Assembly: GCA_028712575.1 (NCBI GenBank)
Contig: JAQTPU010000019.1
Span: 1 to 11,815, forward strand
Length of the DNA stretch: 11,815 nt
Origin: Candidatus Iainarchaeum sp.
GTDB lineage: Archaea > Iainarchaeota > Iainarchaeia > Iainarchaeales > GCA-2688035
Direction of reading: 5' to 3'
Position numbers and translations under genes: made by a program. Positions within the stretch are counted from its first letter, which is position 1. Each line of letters opens with the position of its first letter. Below are positions 1-6,474 of this stretch, one piece after another. The notes below the pieces were generated by a model. The model worked only from the letters and a program-made list of their open reading frames with translations. It was not told the origin of the DNA and searched no databases.

Positions 1-1
1 A

Positions 2-280
2 GCAAGAAGGCTGATTAAAAAAGGAAAAATGACCAAAGCAGGGTTAAAAAAAATCAAAGGCAGCCTCAATGCCAAGTTTGTCATGCCAAAGGACATTCTC
101 AAAGAACTGAAGCTGAATAAAGCTGCCTGGAAGAACTTTGGAAAATTTTCTCCGGCCTACAAACGAATCAGGATTGGGTTTATCCAAGGGGCGAGAAAAC
201 GCCCCGATGAGTTCAGGAAAAGGCTGCAGCACTTTATCAAAAAGACTGGCAAAAACAAGCAGTTTGGAATGGTAAAATAA
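2..280 (+). CDS. YdeI/OmdA-like protein, C-terminal part (5' truncated by window edge)
   Basis: The reading frame is open from base 2 with no stop before the first ATG at 29, and the residues ahead of that ATG (ARRLIKKGKM) fit the family pattern of a basic helix followed by G+MT.AGL. The true start therefore lies outside the window and Met at 29 is internal. The visible 92 residues resemble the C-terminal domain of YdeI/OmpD-associated (OmdA, PF13376) proteins: a MPKDI segment, then a helix with NKAAWKNF, then FSPAYKRIRIGFIQGARKRP, then a basic C-terminal tail. In bacteria, relatives are called bacteriocin-protection or OmpD-associated proteins, but their biochemical role is not established, so no function is given. 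The gene converges on the Nudix gene with 15 bases between the stop codons. Family assignment comes from recall of the pattern, not a search. Confidence 0.72.
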   Translation, partial: ARRLIKKGKMTKAGLKKIKGSLNAKFVMPKDILKELKLNKAAWKNFGKFSPAYKRIRIGFIQGARKRPDEFRKRLQHFIKKTGKNKQFGMVK

Positions 281-295
281 AAAATTTTAAATCGC

Positions 296-724
296 CTAAT
301 TCTTTTTCTCTTCCAGCTTTTTTTTGTATTCTTCGATTATTTTTTTTGTGTAGCTTGTTAACGGAAGCCTGAATGCCTCGGGAATTGTTGCCCAGGTGTA
401 TTCCTCGGATTCCTTGTTTAGTTTCACTTCTTTTGAATTTGTCTTGCAGGAATGGATAAGGAAAATAAAATGCTTTTTTTTGTAATAAGTTGAATCAAAA
501 ATCCCCTCTGTCTGCATCAGGAACTGGATGTCATAAACATCAAGGTTTGTCTCTTCCTTTGCCTCCCTTTTCACTGCATCCTCTGCTTTTTCCCCAAGCT
601 CTATATGGCCGCCCGGCACAGTAAACAGATTGTCCCATTTATGCGAGCGCACAAGAAAAACCTTGCCTTTGGGATTAAGAATAAGGATTCCGACAGTCGG
701 CTCGGGATGGGAATGGTCGCTCAT
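296..724 (-). CDS. Nudix hydrolase
   Basis: A 142-residue single-domain Nudix protein of typical family length. Nudix enzymes hydrolyse nucleoside diphosphates linked to another group, using Mg2+ bound by the Nudix-box glutamates. The box spans about residues 39-61: GG at 38-39, E45, then RE at 53-54 and EE at 57-58, which supply the metal-binding acids. The usual Gly near the end of the box is Asn60, a tolerated but uncommon change. The preceding VFLVRSHKWDNLFTVPGG segment is the standard strand and loop into the box. The frame also opens with a TTG at 733; the ATG at 724 (MSDHSHPEP) is preferred. It lies on the same strand as the POR operon, 96 bases after porB, with a palindromic T-rich hairpin between, so separate transcription is likely. 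The substrate cannot be inferred. Confidence 0.9.
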   Translation of the reverse strand: MSDHSHPEPTVGILILNPKGKVFLVRSHKWDNLFTVPGGHIELGEKAEDAVKREAKEETNLDVYDIQFLMQTEGIFDSTYYKKKHFIFLIHSCKTNSKEVKLNKESEEYTWATIPEAFRLPLTSYTKKIIEEYKKKLEEKKN

Positions 725-785
725 AAAAACCAATTTTTTTTCTGTTTATCCAAGATAAAAGTTCTTTTTCTTTAGGCAACTTACA

Positions 786-814
786 CTTTCTTTTTCTTTG
801 AAAGAAAAAGAAAG
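786..814 (-). terminator. Perfect 14-bp inverted repeat, candidate POR operon terminator
   Basis: Arms 786-799 (ctttctttttcttt) and 801-814 are exact reverse complements separated by one base, starting seven bases after the porB stop codon on the minus strand. On that strand the first arm is a pyrimidine run CTTTCTTTTTCTTT, the kind of U-rich tract at which archaeal RNA polymerase terminates. A further copy of ttctttttcttt lies at 762-773. The one-base loop means a simple RNA hairpin would have to open its central pairs, so the U-rich tract may matter more than the stem. Confidence 0.5.
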
Positions 815-820
815 GGCAGT

Positions 821-2857
821 TTAGTGCAGGACATCAAATGCCTTTTTGCCCTCTATTCCCATCAGGAATTCATAGCGTGCATTTACATACTCCTGCATTC
901 TCGCTATTTCCTCTTCGGAAAGATGCTTGAACCTGCCCTGAAGCAAAGTATAATCCTTCAGGGGCTTTGGAGTTTCTATTTTCTGGTTAAAGGAAAGCAC
1001 GCCGTTTTCAATTTCATAAAGGGGAAAAACACGTGTCTGGACAGCAAGCCTTGCAAGATTGATTGCCTGTGAAAAATCATGGTACCAGCCGACAGGGCAG
1101 GGGCAGTATGCAATGATAAAGCTAGGGCCTTCGGCTGCAAAGGCCTTCTGCATTTTGTTCTGCAGGTCATTGAAATTTGAAATTGAAACAGTTGCAACAT
1201 ACCTTATTCCGTGAGAAGCAACAATAAGGGGAAGCGGCTTTTTCGGCTCTATTTTGCCATGCACCTTTTTTCCCGCAGGGCTTGTGGTAGTGTTTGCAAG
1301 CATGGGAGTTGCACCGCTGCGCTGCACGCCAGTATTGTGCACAACTATGCCGTCTGCAATAAAGTTGTGTTCTCCCTCCACTCTTAAATCAAGAGTTGGT
1401 TCAATTCCAATTGATTTTATGCTTTGGATTTTTTCTGTTTCAAAAAACATGTTTCCAATCAAAAAATTCTGGTACTTATACTGGGATTTGTATTTTTCAA
1501 TATTCCAGTCGTCATGTTCACTAAAGCAGACATAGCCATATTCACAGTCTTTCAATAAGGGCCTGTAAACACAATGGGTTCCTTTTGCTTTTTTTTGTTT
1601 ATGGATTTTTCCGACTCTGTATCCCATTGTCTGCAGCAAAAGCCTTGTTGTTTTTAACAATTCAAAGCTTGCTGAAACAATTCTTGAACTATTGCCAGTC
1701 TTATAGCCATCGGAAAGCATCAGGCCCCTGACAAAAGCTTCTTTTTCATCGGCTGGGAGAGTAAAAACCCAACCCGAAACCGTTTTTTGCTTTGCAGGCT
1801 TGTTAAAGCCACCAAGAGAATCAATAAACCTTGCAAGATTAACAGAATTAAAATAAACATAGTTTTTGTCAAGCCTTGGTTTTAACCCAAAAAGCCTTTC
1901 CTGAAGCATCAAAAGCCGTTCTCTTGCCCGCTTGCCTTCAGGCAAGGCAAATCCAATTTCTCCCCTGCTTAAGCGAATCCAGCCATCGCCCAAAAAAATC
2001 CCGAAAAATTCCATTAAATCCGGGCTTGAAATTAAAGGCAATTTTATTTCATTGAGTTTGTTTACCTTAAAATCGCCTTTTTTTGCTAGTTTTATTTTTT
2101 GGAAAGAAAAAGACTTTCCAGAACCATTGTTCTTCAAGGCAATTATCTGGTCGCCCTTCTTCAGCTCTGCAAGTGTTTTCCAAACAAGGCTATTTTGCTT
2201 TCCACTGCCTTTTTTTTCAACAGTCAAGAACGGGTGGTTCGAAGTTGCCTTTATTTCGTGATGCAGCGTATTTAATTCAAAGACTTCTTTTTTCCCATTG
2301 TCAAAAATGCCGGAGCATTTTTTCAAAACCAATTCGTGCGAATTCTGGTTGAAAGCATAAACCAAATCGCCTTTTTTAACTTCTGTGATTTTTTTAAGCC
2401 CATCTTTTGTTAAAATAAGCGATGACAATGCCAAACAATTCATATACGCCTCGTTGTCAGTGCAGACATAAGTGAACTTATGGCCTCTTTCAAGGGCGCC
2501 GCTTAATGCGCCGAAACCAATGTCAAAGCTTGAGCCGTCGCCGCCGATTGCAAGCAGGTTAATTCCATCCCTTTTTTTCTGCATGCGCAGCGCGGCATCA
2601 ATGCCGGAGGCAATTGCTGCCGCATTTTCAAATGCAACATGGATGAACGGCACGCCCCATGCTGTCTGGGGATAAGGCGTGGAGACAACTTCCATGCAGC
2701 CGGTTGCAGCAACAACAATGGTGTTCCTGCCTGCCGCTTTCATGACATGCCTTAAAGTAAGCGCTTCACCGCAGCCTGCGCAGGCCCTGTGGCCTGAAGC
2801 AAACAATTCCTCTGAATTAATGCCTGCAATTTTTTCGTTTGGTTTTTCTTCTGTCAT
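821..2857 (-). CDS. porB: Pyruvate:ferredoxin oxidoreductase beta subunit with embedded intein
   Basis: The beta subunit binds thiamine pyrophosphate (TPP) and one [4Fe-4S] cluster and carries out decarboxylation of pyruvate with electron transfer to ferredoxin. The 678-residue precursor consists of an N-extein (1-140), an intein (141-508) and a C-extein (509-678); spliced length is 310, normal for archaeal PorB. Visible cluster ligands are C26, C29, C54 and probably C587 in the CPCPVGW segment. The TPP/Mg site runs from G106-D107-G108 to D134-N135. The intein is inserted after N140 of DNEAYMN, and the C-extein resumes with TGVQRSGATP, which rejoins a hallmark PorB motif exactly. The start overlaps the porA stop by four bases (ATGA), indicating translational coupling. 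The intein stretch is visibly poorer in G+C than the exteins. Pyruvate rather than 2-oxoacid specificity is inferred from the family and from porA. Confidence 0.95.
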   Translation of the reverse strand: MTEEKPNEKIAGINSEELFASGHRACAGCGEALTLRHVMKAAGRNTIVVAATGCMEVVSTPYPQTAWGVPFIHVAFENAAAIASGIDAALRMQKKRDGINLLAIGGDGSSFDIGFGALSGALERGHKFTYVCTDNEAYMNCLALSSLILTKDGLKKITEVKKGDLVYAFNQNSHELVLKKCSGIFDNGKKEVFELNTLHHEIKATSNHPFLTVEKKGSGKQNSLVWKTLAELKKGDQIIALKNNGSGKSFSFQKIKLAKKGDFKVNKLNEIKLPLISSPDLMEFFGIFLGDGWIRLSRGEIGFALPEGKRARERLLMLQERLFGLKPRLDKNYVYFNSVNLARFIDSLGGFNKPAKQKTVSGWVFTLPADEKEAFVRGLMLSDGYKTGNSSRIVSASFELLKTTRLLLQTMGYRVGKIHKQKKAKGTHCVYRPLLKDCEYGYVCFSEHDDWNIEKYKSQYKYQNFLIGNMFFETEKIQSIKSIGIEPTLDLRVEGEHNFIADGIVVHNTGVQRSGATPMLANTTTSPAGKKVHGKIEPKKPLPLIVASHGIRYVATVSISNFNDLQNKMQKAFAAEGPSFIIAYCPCPVGWYHDFSQAINLARLAVQTRVFPLYEIENGVLSFNQKIETPKPLKDYTLLQGRFKHLSEEEIARMQEYVNARYEFLMGIEGKKAFDVLH
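1334..2437 (-). mobile_element. LAGLIDADG homing-endonuclease intein in porB
   Basis: A 368-residue class 1 intein. Splicing residues are present: Cys141 at the first position (CLALSSLILT), T205 and H208 of block B (ATSNHPF), block F around residues 491-503 (GEHNFIADG), then His507-Asn508 as the last two residues, with Thr509 as the +1 nucleophile. The two LAGLIDADG helices are residues 281-292 (LMEFFGIFLGDG) and 374-384 (AFVRGLMLSDG), with catalytic aspartates D291 and D383 both retained, so the endonuclease may still be active. The insertion lies in the most conserved active-site loop of PorB, the usual choice for an intein because precise excision is then required for host viability. G+C in sampled 60-base lines of the intein is about 28-38%, against about 55% in the adjacent extein, consistent with transfer. 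Confidence 0.95.
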
Positions 2858-3993
2858 AGCAACCAGCTTCCTTTCGGCTTTGCCTTTTCAATTTCAGAAA
2901 AAACCTTGTGCAAGTGCTTCATTGAAACATCCCTGCCTCCCAAGCCGGCAATAAAACCGGCCATTTTCAAATTGGAGTTAAGGACTGCTTTGAGGTCTGC
3001 AAACAATGGCCCTTCAAATCCAAGCGAAACATGCCTGTCAATTACTCCAAGGGCTTTCAGGCCTTTTGTCGCCCTTAACAGGTCTTCGGTTGGAAAGGGG
3101 CGAAGGCAGCGCAGTTTTATCAGGCCTGCTTTTTTTCCTTTTTTTCTAAGTTCATCAACCACAACCCTTGCTGTTCCGCATACTGTGCCCATTGCAATAA
3201 TTGCAAATTTTGCATCAGCCATTTTGTAAGTGTCAATCAGGCCATTGCCATAAGGGCGGCCGAATTTTTTTGCAAATTCAGAATTAACCTTTTTTATTGT
3301 TTCCAGGCTTTTTATCATTGCATCCTGCTGCTGCTTTTTGAATTCCATGTAAGAATCCGGAAACGCAATCGGGCCGAAGGTTTTTGGGTTTTTTACATCC
3401 AAAAAATGCTCTGGCTTGTAAGCAGGAAGAAAAGCGTCAACTTCTTTTTGTTCAGGCTCGTCAATTTCCTCAAAAACATGCGTCAAGGAGAAGCCGTCCA
3501 GATTGACCATTACTGGAAGAAGAACATTTTTGTCTTCGGCAATTTTGAAGGCCTGAATTGTAGTGTCAAGCGCTTCCTGGCCTGATTCAACATATAACTG
3601 TATCCAGCCCTGGTCTCTTGCGGAAACAGAATCCGAATGGTCGTTCCAGATGTTTATTGGCGCGCTCAATGCCCTGTTTGCAACTGCCATTACAATAGGC
3701 AGCCTCATTCCGGAAGCAATCGGCAGAACTTCAAACATCAATGCAAAGCCCTGCGAGGAAGTTGCCGTGAATGTGCGAGAGCCAGCAGCAACAGCGCCGA
3801 CAGCAGCGCTTAACGCGGAATGTTCTGATTCGACATCAATCAATTCGGCTTCCAATTCACCACTATTCACATACTCTGCAATCTGCTCCTGAATATGCGT
3901 GGAAGGAGTAATCGGATACATCGGAAAAACCTGCACTCTAGCAAGCTTTGCACCGATTGCAACAGCAATGCTCGATTCTTCGACTTTTTTCAT
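2854..3993 (-). CDS. porA: Pyruvate:ferredoxin oxidoreductase alpha subunit
   Basis: This 379-residue subunit contributes the pyrimidine-binding half of the TPP site and the substrate pocket in the cytoplasmic POR complex. It begins with the family signature YPITPST at residues 26-32. It continues with VESEHSA (54-60), which carries the Glu expected to activate TPP, and TSSQG (78-82). The segment from R107 to D121 (RALSAPINIWNDHSD) is the pattern I associate with archaeal pyruvate-specific enzymes. The C-terminal part (from about residue 250, KFAIIAMGTVCGTA) is the transketolase C-like domain. Length and order match the four-subunit archaeal enzyme. It overlaps porD by four bases at its start and porB by four bases at its end (ATGA each time), so the three genes are almost certainly co-translated. 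No missing residues were noticed. Confidence 0.95.
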   Translation of the reverse strand: MKKVEESSIAVAIGAKLARVQVFPMYPITPSTHIQEQIAEYVNSGELEAELIDVESEHSALSAAVGAVAAGSRTFTATSSQGFALMFEVLPIASGMRLPIVMAVANRALSAPINIWNDHSDSVSARDQGWIQLYVESGQEALDTTIQAFKIAEDKNVLLPVMVNLDGFSLTHVFEEIDEPEQKEVDAFLPAYKPEHFLDVKNPKTFGPIAFPDSYMEFKKQQQDAMIKSLETIKKVNSEFAKKFGRPYGNGLIDTYKMADAKFAIIAMGTVCGTARVVVDELRKKGKKAGLIKLRCLRPFPTEDLLRATKGLKALGVIDRHVSLGFEGPLFADLKAVLNSNLKMAGFIAGLGGRDVSMKHLHKVFSEIEKAKPKGSWLL

Positions 3994-4292
3994 TTTACTT
4001 CAACCTCTTTTACAATTGCCTTTACTCCGCATTCGTTTAAGCAGAGCAGGCAGCCTTTGCAGTAAGTATAATCAATATAAAATTTTCCTTCAGGAGTCCG
4101 CTTTATTGCCGCATCGGGACAGACTTTCCAGCAGTTTGAACAGCTCACGCATTTTGAATTGTCCAGAACAGGCCTGTAAACCCTCCATGCGCCTGTATGG
4201 TAATTGCGCGTGCTGCCTGGCTCAAGAATAACAGCGCCCAGAGTCAGCTTTTGGCCTGCTTTTTTTTCTCTTTTGTTTTTTTCTTTTGCCAT
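3990..4292 (-). CDS. porD: Pyruvate:ferredoxin oxidoreductase delta subunit (2x[4Fe-4S])
   Basis: A 100-residue ferredoxin-like subunit that passes electrons from the catalytic PorB subunit to soluble ferredoxin. Two CxxCxxCxxxC cluster motifs are seen: C48, C51, C54, C58 and C78, C81, C84, C88. In the first motif the last Cys is followed by the usual Pro; in the second it is followed by Gly (CGVKAI), a departure from the typical CP. The N-terminal 18 residues are highly charged and Lys-rich. The segment NYHTGAWRVYRPVLD before the first cluster is typical of PorD. The gene lies four bases after porG and overlaps porA by four bases. Confidence is high because the context is unambiguous. Confidence 0.95.
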   Translation of the reverse strand: MAKEKNKREKKAGQKLTLGAVILEPGSTRNYHTGAWRVYRPVLDNSKCVSCSNCWKVCPDAAIKRTPEGKFYIDYTYCKGCLLCLNECGVKAIVKEVEVK

Positions 4293-4296
4293 TTAA

Positions 4297-4851
4297 TCAC
4301 TTCTGCTTCTGCGCTTCCTCGAACAGCTTTGCGCAGGCTTTTTTGTTCAACTCCCCTATGCGCGCATTGTTTTCAAAGCGCTGGCCGATTGCCTTGTTCA
4401 GTGCATCGAGGGAAACTTCTCCTGAAAGGCCTGCAAATGCGCCCAGCGCCGCAATGTTTACAAACGGCTTTCCGATTATTTCCAATGCTGTTTTTGTAAT
4501 GTCAAGGCAGTAAACCTTAAACCCCTTCAGGCCGAAATCCAGGGGCTTTTTGTTTGAATTGATTATTATCAGGCCGTTTTTCTTGAGGCCTTTTGTAATG
4601 TCAAGCGCATGCACAAGCGAGGAATCCAGCACAAGGACAAAGTCCGGCTCGTAAACATGCTGCCTCAAAAAAATTTTTTCTTTTGAAATGCGCGCAAAAG
4701 CTTCCACAGGCGCCCCTGTCCGCTCTACGCCGAAGTATGGGAATGCCTGGCTTTTTTTTCCGTCAAAAAAAGCCGCAATAGCAAGAACCTGCGAACTTGT
4801 AACAGCGCCCTGCCCGCCCCGCCCGTGAATCCTGATTTCTTTCAAATCCAT
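4297..4851 (-). CDS. porG: Pyruvate:ferredoxin oxidoreductase gamma subunit
   Basis: The 184-residue gamma subunit corresponds to the domain that helps complete the CoA-related face of the POR heterotetramer. The N-terminal glycine-rich GRGGQGAVTSSQ (about residues 11-22) is diagnostic. It is followed by FPYFGVERTGAPVEAFARIS, another strongly conserved block in gamma subunits. A C-terminal helix (QRFENNARIGELNKKA) is also typical. It is the first gene of the operon porG-porD-porA-porB, the classical archaeal order. Its ATG is 60 bases from the divergent acylphosphatase start. An AT-rich block about 30-40 bases upstream is the probable operon promoter. Confidence 0.95.
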   Translation of the reverse strand: MDLKEIRIHGRGGQGAVTSSQVLAIAAFFDGKKSQAFPYFGVERTGAPVEAFARISKEKIFLRQHVYEPDFVLVLDSSLVHALDITKGLKKNGLIIINSNKKPLDFGLKGFKVYCLDITKTALEIIGKPFVNIAALGAFAGLSGEVSLDALNKAIGQRFENNARIGELNKKACAKLFEEAQKQK

Positions 4852-4878
4852 TTTTTCACATAAAGGATAATAAGAATA

Positions 4879-4894
4879 CTAATTAAAAATAATT
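4879..4894. promoter_or_regulatory. Shared AT-rich divergent promoter core (porG / acylphosphatase)
   Basis: The 60 bases between the divergent porG and acylphosphatase starts contain one AT block (ctaattaaaaataatt). Read on the plus strand, ttaaaaat is centred about 25 bases before the acylphosphatase ATG, the spacing expected for a leaderless archaeal transcript. Read on the minus strand, atttttaatt lies about 30-39 bases before the porG ATG, giving a short leader. No clear Shine-Dalgarno site was seen on either side. Confidence 0.5.
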
Positions 4895-4911
4895 GCGCCA
4901 AAAGTAGTACA

Positions 4912-5181
4912 ATGATTAAAAGAGCGCATATTCTTGTTTCAGGAAGAGTGCAGGGCGTAGGATTCAGGTGCACTGTATCAAGCTGGGCAAAATCCCTTGA
5001 ATTGGATGGCTGGGTTTCAAACAGGCCCGATGGCGGCGTTGAAATTATGGCGCAGGGCGCACTGGAAGCAGTTCAAAGCCTGATTCAAAAAATAAAATCC
5101 GGCTCTCCCGGCAGGGTTTCAAACTGCAGTGTTGAATTTGAAAAACCGGAAGAAGGCTTTTTTGGCTTTGAAATAAAATAA
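4912..5181 (+). CDS. acyP: Acylphosphatase
   Basis: An 89-residue protein of normal acylphosphatase size. These small cytoplasmic enzymes hydrolyse carboxyl-phosphate bonds such as acetyl phosphate. The phosphate-binding loop is GRVQGVGFR at residues 11-19, with the catalytic Arg at R19. The second catalytic residue is N37 in GWVSNRPDGGVE; the position just before it, often Arg, is Ser36. The rest follows the family's beta-alpha-beta pattern, ending in the characteristic FEIK strand. It is divergent from the POR operon and ends one base before the stop of the convergent membrane-protein gene. Proximity to POR is suggestive of acetyl metabolism, but nothing proves a shared role. Confidence 0.93.
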   Translation: MIKRAHILVSGRVQGVGFRCTVSSWAKSLELDGWVSNRPDGGVEIMAQGALEAVQSLIQKIKSGSPGRVSNCSVEFEKPEEGFFGFEIK

Positions 5182-5182
5182 T

Positions 5183-5671
5183 TTATTGCTGGCCTTTTAT
5201 CTGCAGAACCAGTTCCTTTGAAAATTCCTGGCCATTGATTGAAAAAAGAATTCCGATTTTATAATCCCCGGGAGGAACATAAGAATCCGGGTTTTCCTTG
5301 TTGAAGGGGCGCATCTGGAAAAAAAACTGCCTTCTTCCGCCGGCTTCAAAAGTAGAAATCTGCTGCGTATGGGGTGTAACAACAAACATTTCGGATGCCA
5401 CTGGCTGCACCTTTAACAGTGCGCTTGAAGCATTTGTTTTTGTAGTATTGACAAGATCGACTGTAAGCATTGTTGTCTGCGCCTGCGAAGTGACAAGGGG
5501 ATTGGGATTCAGCGAAGCCTTTATCGGCTGCTGCTGCATCAGTCCCTGAAGGGCAATAAAAGCAATCAATATCACGATTATGGCCCCGGCAAAGATTGCA
5601 GGATATTTGAGCCGGGAAAGCGAAAAGCCGAATTTGATGTTTGCCTTTTTCTTGTTGTCGTAAATTCCCAT
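5183..5671 (-). CDS. Single-pass membrane protein with extracytoplasmic beta domain
   Basis: I do not recognise a named family. From the ATG at 5671 the product has 162 residues: a basic cytoplasmic N-terminus (KKKANIKFGFSLSRLKYP), one hydrophobic helix at about residues 24-43 (AIFAGAIIVILIAFIALQG), then an outward domain of about 115 residues. The outer domain is rich in alternating strands (LTVDLVN, ALLKVQP, RRQFFFQMRPF, DYKIGILFSING, KELVLQIKG), looking like an Ig/CARDB-type beta sandwich. The frame extends upstream to 5701 through a TTG and another ATG at 5695, but the AT box at 5702-5711 would then be too close, so 5671 is chosen. It is convergent with the acylphosphatase. Role unknown; a cell-surface or pilus-associated function is only a guess. 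Confidence 0.75.
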   Translation of the reverse strand: MGIYDNKKKANIKFGFSLSRLKYPAIFAGAIIVILIAFIALQGLMQQQPIKASLNPNPLVTSQAQTTMLTVDLVNTTKTNASSALLKVQPVASEMFVVTPHTQQISTFEAGGRRQFFFQMRPFNKENPDSYVPPGDYKIGILFSINGQEFSKELVLQIKGQQ

Positions 5672-5701
5672 AAAAAAACCAGATAGAATACGCATTTGCA
5701 A

Positions 5702-5711
5702 TTAATAAAAT
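5702..5711 (-). promoter_or_regulatory. TATA-like box for the membrane protein gene
   Basis: On the minus strand this reads TTTTATTAAT, centred about 36 bases before the ATG at 5671. That implies a transcript start near 5680 and a short leader, and argues against the alternative starts at 5695 and 5701. The inserted element begins only 14 bases beyond it, leaving the box intact. Confidence 0.4.
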
Positions 5712-5715
5712 TTTG

Positions 5716-5724
5716 CTTCGCATA
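5716..5724. repeat. Left copy of 9-bp direct repeat (target-site duplication)
   Basis: The sequence CTTCGCATA directly abuts the left terminal inverted repeat and recurs exactly at 6783-6791, directly abutting the right one. A short exact direct repeat bordering inverted ends is the signature of a transposition event. Confidence 0.85.
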
Positions 5725-5740
5725 AGCCTTGCACTTAAAG
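5725..5740 (+). repeat. Left terminal inverted repeat
   Basis: AGCCTTGCACTTAAAG, the reverse complement of 6767-6782 except at one A/T position. Its first seven bases are also mirrored locally at 5742-5748 (CAAGGCT), so together with the flanking base pair it forms an 8-bp stem 5724-5731 / 5742-5749 with a 10-base loop. Confidence 0.85.
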
Positions 5741-5840
5741 CCAAGGCTTCACAGAAGAATGAATTGCTTTGCAAGCTGATAGCACACAACATAATCTTAT
5801 TAATTCAAGAGATTCACGGGCTTGGGATAAAAGTAGAATT

Positions 5841-6140
5841 TTAATAATTAAGAGAGATTCCAATTTTTTCAAAGCCAAATCTAACCGAGTTATTCAAAGA
5901 AAAAACTTTTTCATCATTTTTTGTTTTTACATCAACAAAATTATTTTTTATTAATTCAACAAGTATTGAATTTAGTTTGTCTCTTGAAATTTTTGTTTCT
6001 TTTTCAAGATATGCTAATGATAAATCGGGGTTATCTTTATACAGGACAAGCATAATTTTAAGGGAATCAAAATTAAAGACAAAATCCAAAATGCTCCGTG
6101 TATTCTCCATAAGTACCATTAAATTATTGTGTTTTCCCAT
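5841..6140 (-). CDS. Small winged-helix DNA-binding protein (predicted)
   Basis: From the ATG at 6140 the product is 99 residues. This ATG lies inside the end of the upstream gene (overlap 17 bases), typical of translational coupling; an upstream extension to 6218 would overlap that gene far more and is not favoured. The pattern is that of a winged helix: a first helix (SILDFVFNFDSLKIMLVLYKD), a second helix (LSLAYLEKETK), a recognition-type helix (SRDKLNSILVELIKNN), then a beta wing (FVDVKTKNDEKVFSLNN). It is very AT-rich and Lys/Asn-rich, unlike its neighbours. It is the last gene of the inserted element's operon and may act as its regulator, possibly on the repeated GCACTT motifs upstream of the operon. 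Assignment is by pattern only. Confidence 0.65.
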   Translation of the reverse strand: MGKHNNLMVLMENTRSILDFVFNFDSLKIMLVLYKDNPDLSLAYLEKETKISRDKLNSILVELIKNNFVDVKTKNDEKVFSLNNSVRFGFEKIGISLNY

Positions 6141-6459
6141 TATTATTTTTTTCTGTTCGTTTGTTAACTTCGATAATTGCCGATAATACTGCCATTTGTA
6201 CAGCGGCATATGATGCAATATTTACAAGTTCTTCTTGGGTTTCATAAATGTGTTTTACTGGATAGTATAAATAATGTAGCTTTCTGCTTAATATTTTATC
6301 TTTGTTTTCTTTTGCAACCATAAGAATGCATTTATCCAATAATTTCAAACAGCCCATTAAATGTGCGCTTTCTCCAACAACCGCACCAACGTTGCCATCT
6401 AAAATCAAAAATATGCCGCCATTTTCTAAAATTATTTTTTCTTTCTCGAAATCTGGCAA
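6124..6459 (-). CDS. Distal half of an interrupted nucleotide-binding-like (NDT/SLOG-type) gene
   Basis: This frame continues in the same phase as the gene at 6475-6687 after one TAA at 6475-6477; only five codons separate that stop from a possible TTG start at 6459. No ATG is available near the start, which favours a broken gene over an independent one. The 111 residues contain a hydrophobic strand (GGIFLILDG), then NVGAVVGESAHLMG, a helix, then a second strand (KCILMVA). This order resembles the nucleoside 2-deoxyribosyltransferase/SLOG Rossmann-like fold, where a Gly-rich turn precedes a conserved Glu (here in GES). It ends with a long helix (VNIASYAAVQMAVLSAIIEV). It overlaps the winged-helix gene by 17 bases. 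The family link is tentative, and catalytic function is not claimed. Confidence 0.5.
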   Translation of the reverse strand: MPDFEKEKIILENGGIFLILDGNVGAVVGESAHLMGCLKLLDKCILMVAKENKDKILSRKLHYLYYPVKHIYETQEELVNIASYAAVQMAVLSAIIEVNKRTEKNNNGKTQ

Positions 6460-6474
6460 AAATTCTCTGTCTTT

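Noticed and set aside
1932..2261. 109-codon plus-strand frame within porB
   Set aside because: Antisense to the intein, whose motifs are unambiguous on the minus strand.
5346..5792. 148-codon minus-strand frame overlapping the membrane protein
   Set aside because: Out of phase with the membrane protein, without recognisable motif, and it crosses the left boundary of the inserted element.
5724..5840. tRNA or other structured RNA gene in the gap left of the winged-helix gene
   Set aside because: The only stem is 5724-5731 / 5742-5749, which is explained by the element's end repeat; no cloverleaf or T-loop sequence was seen.
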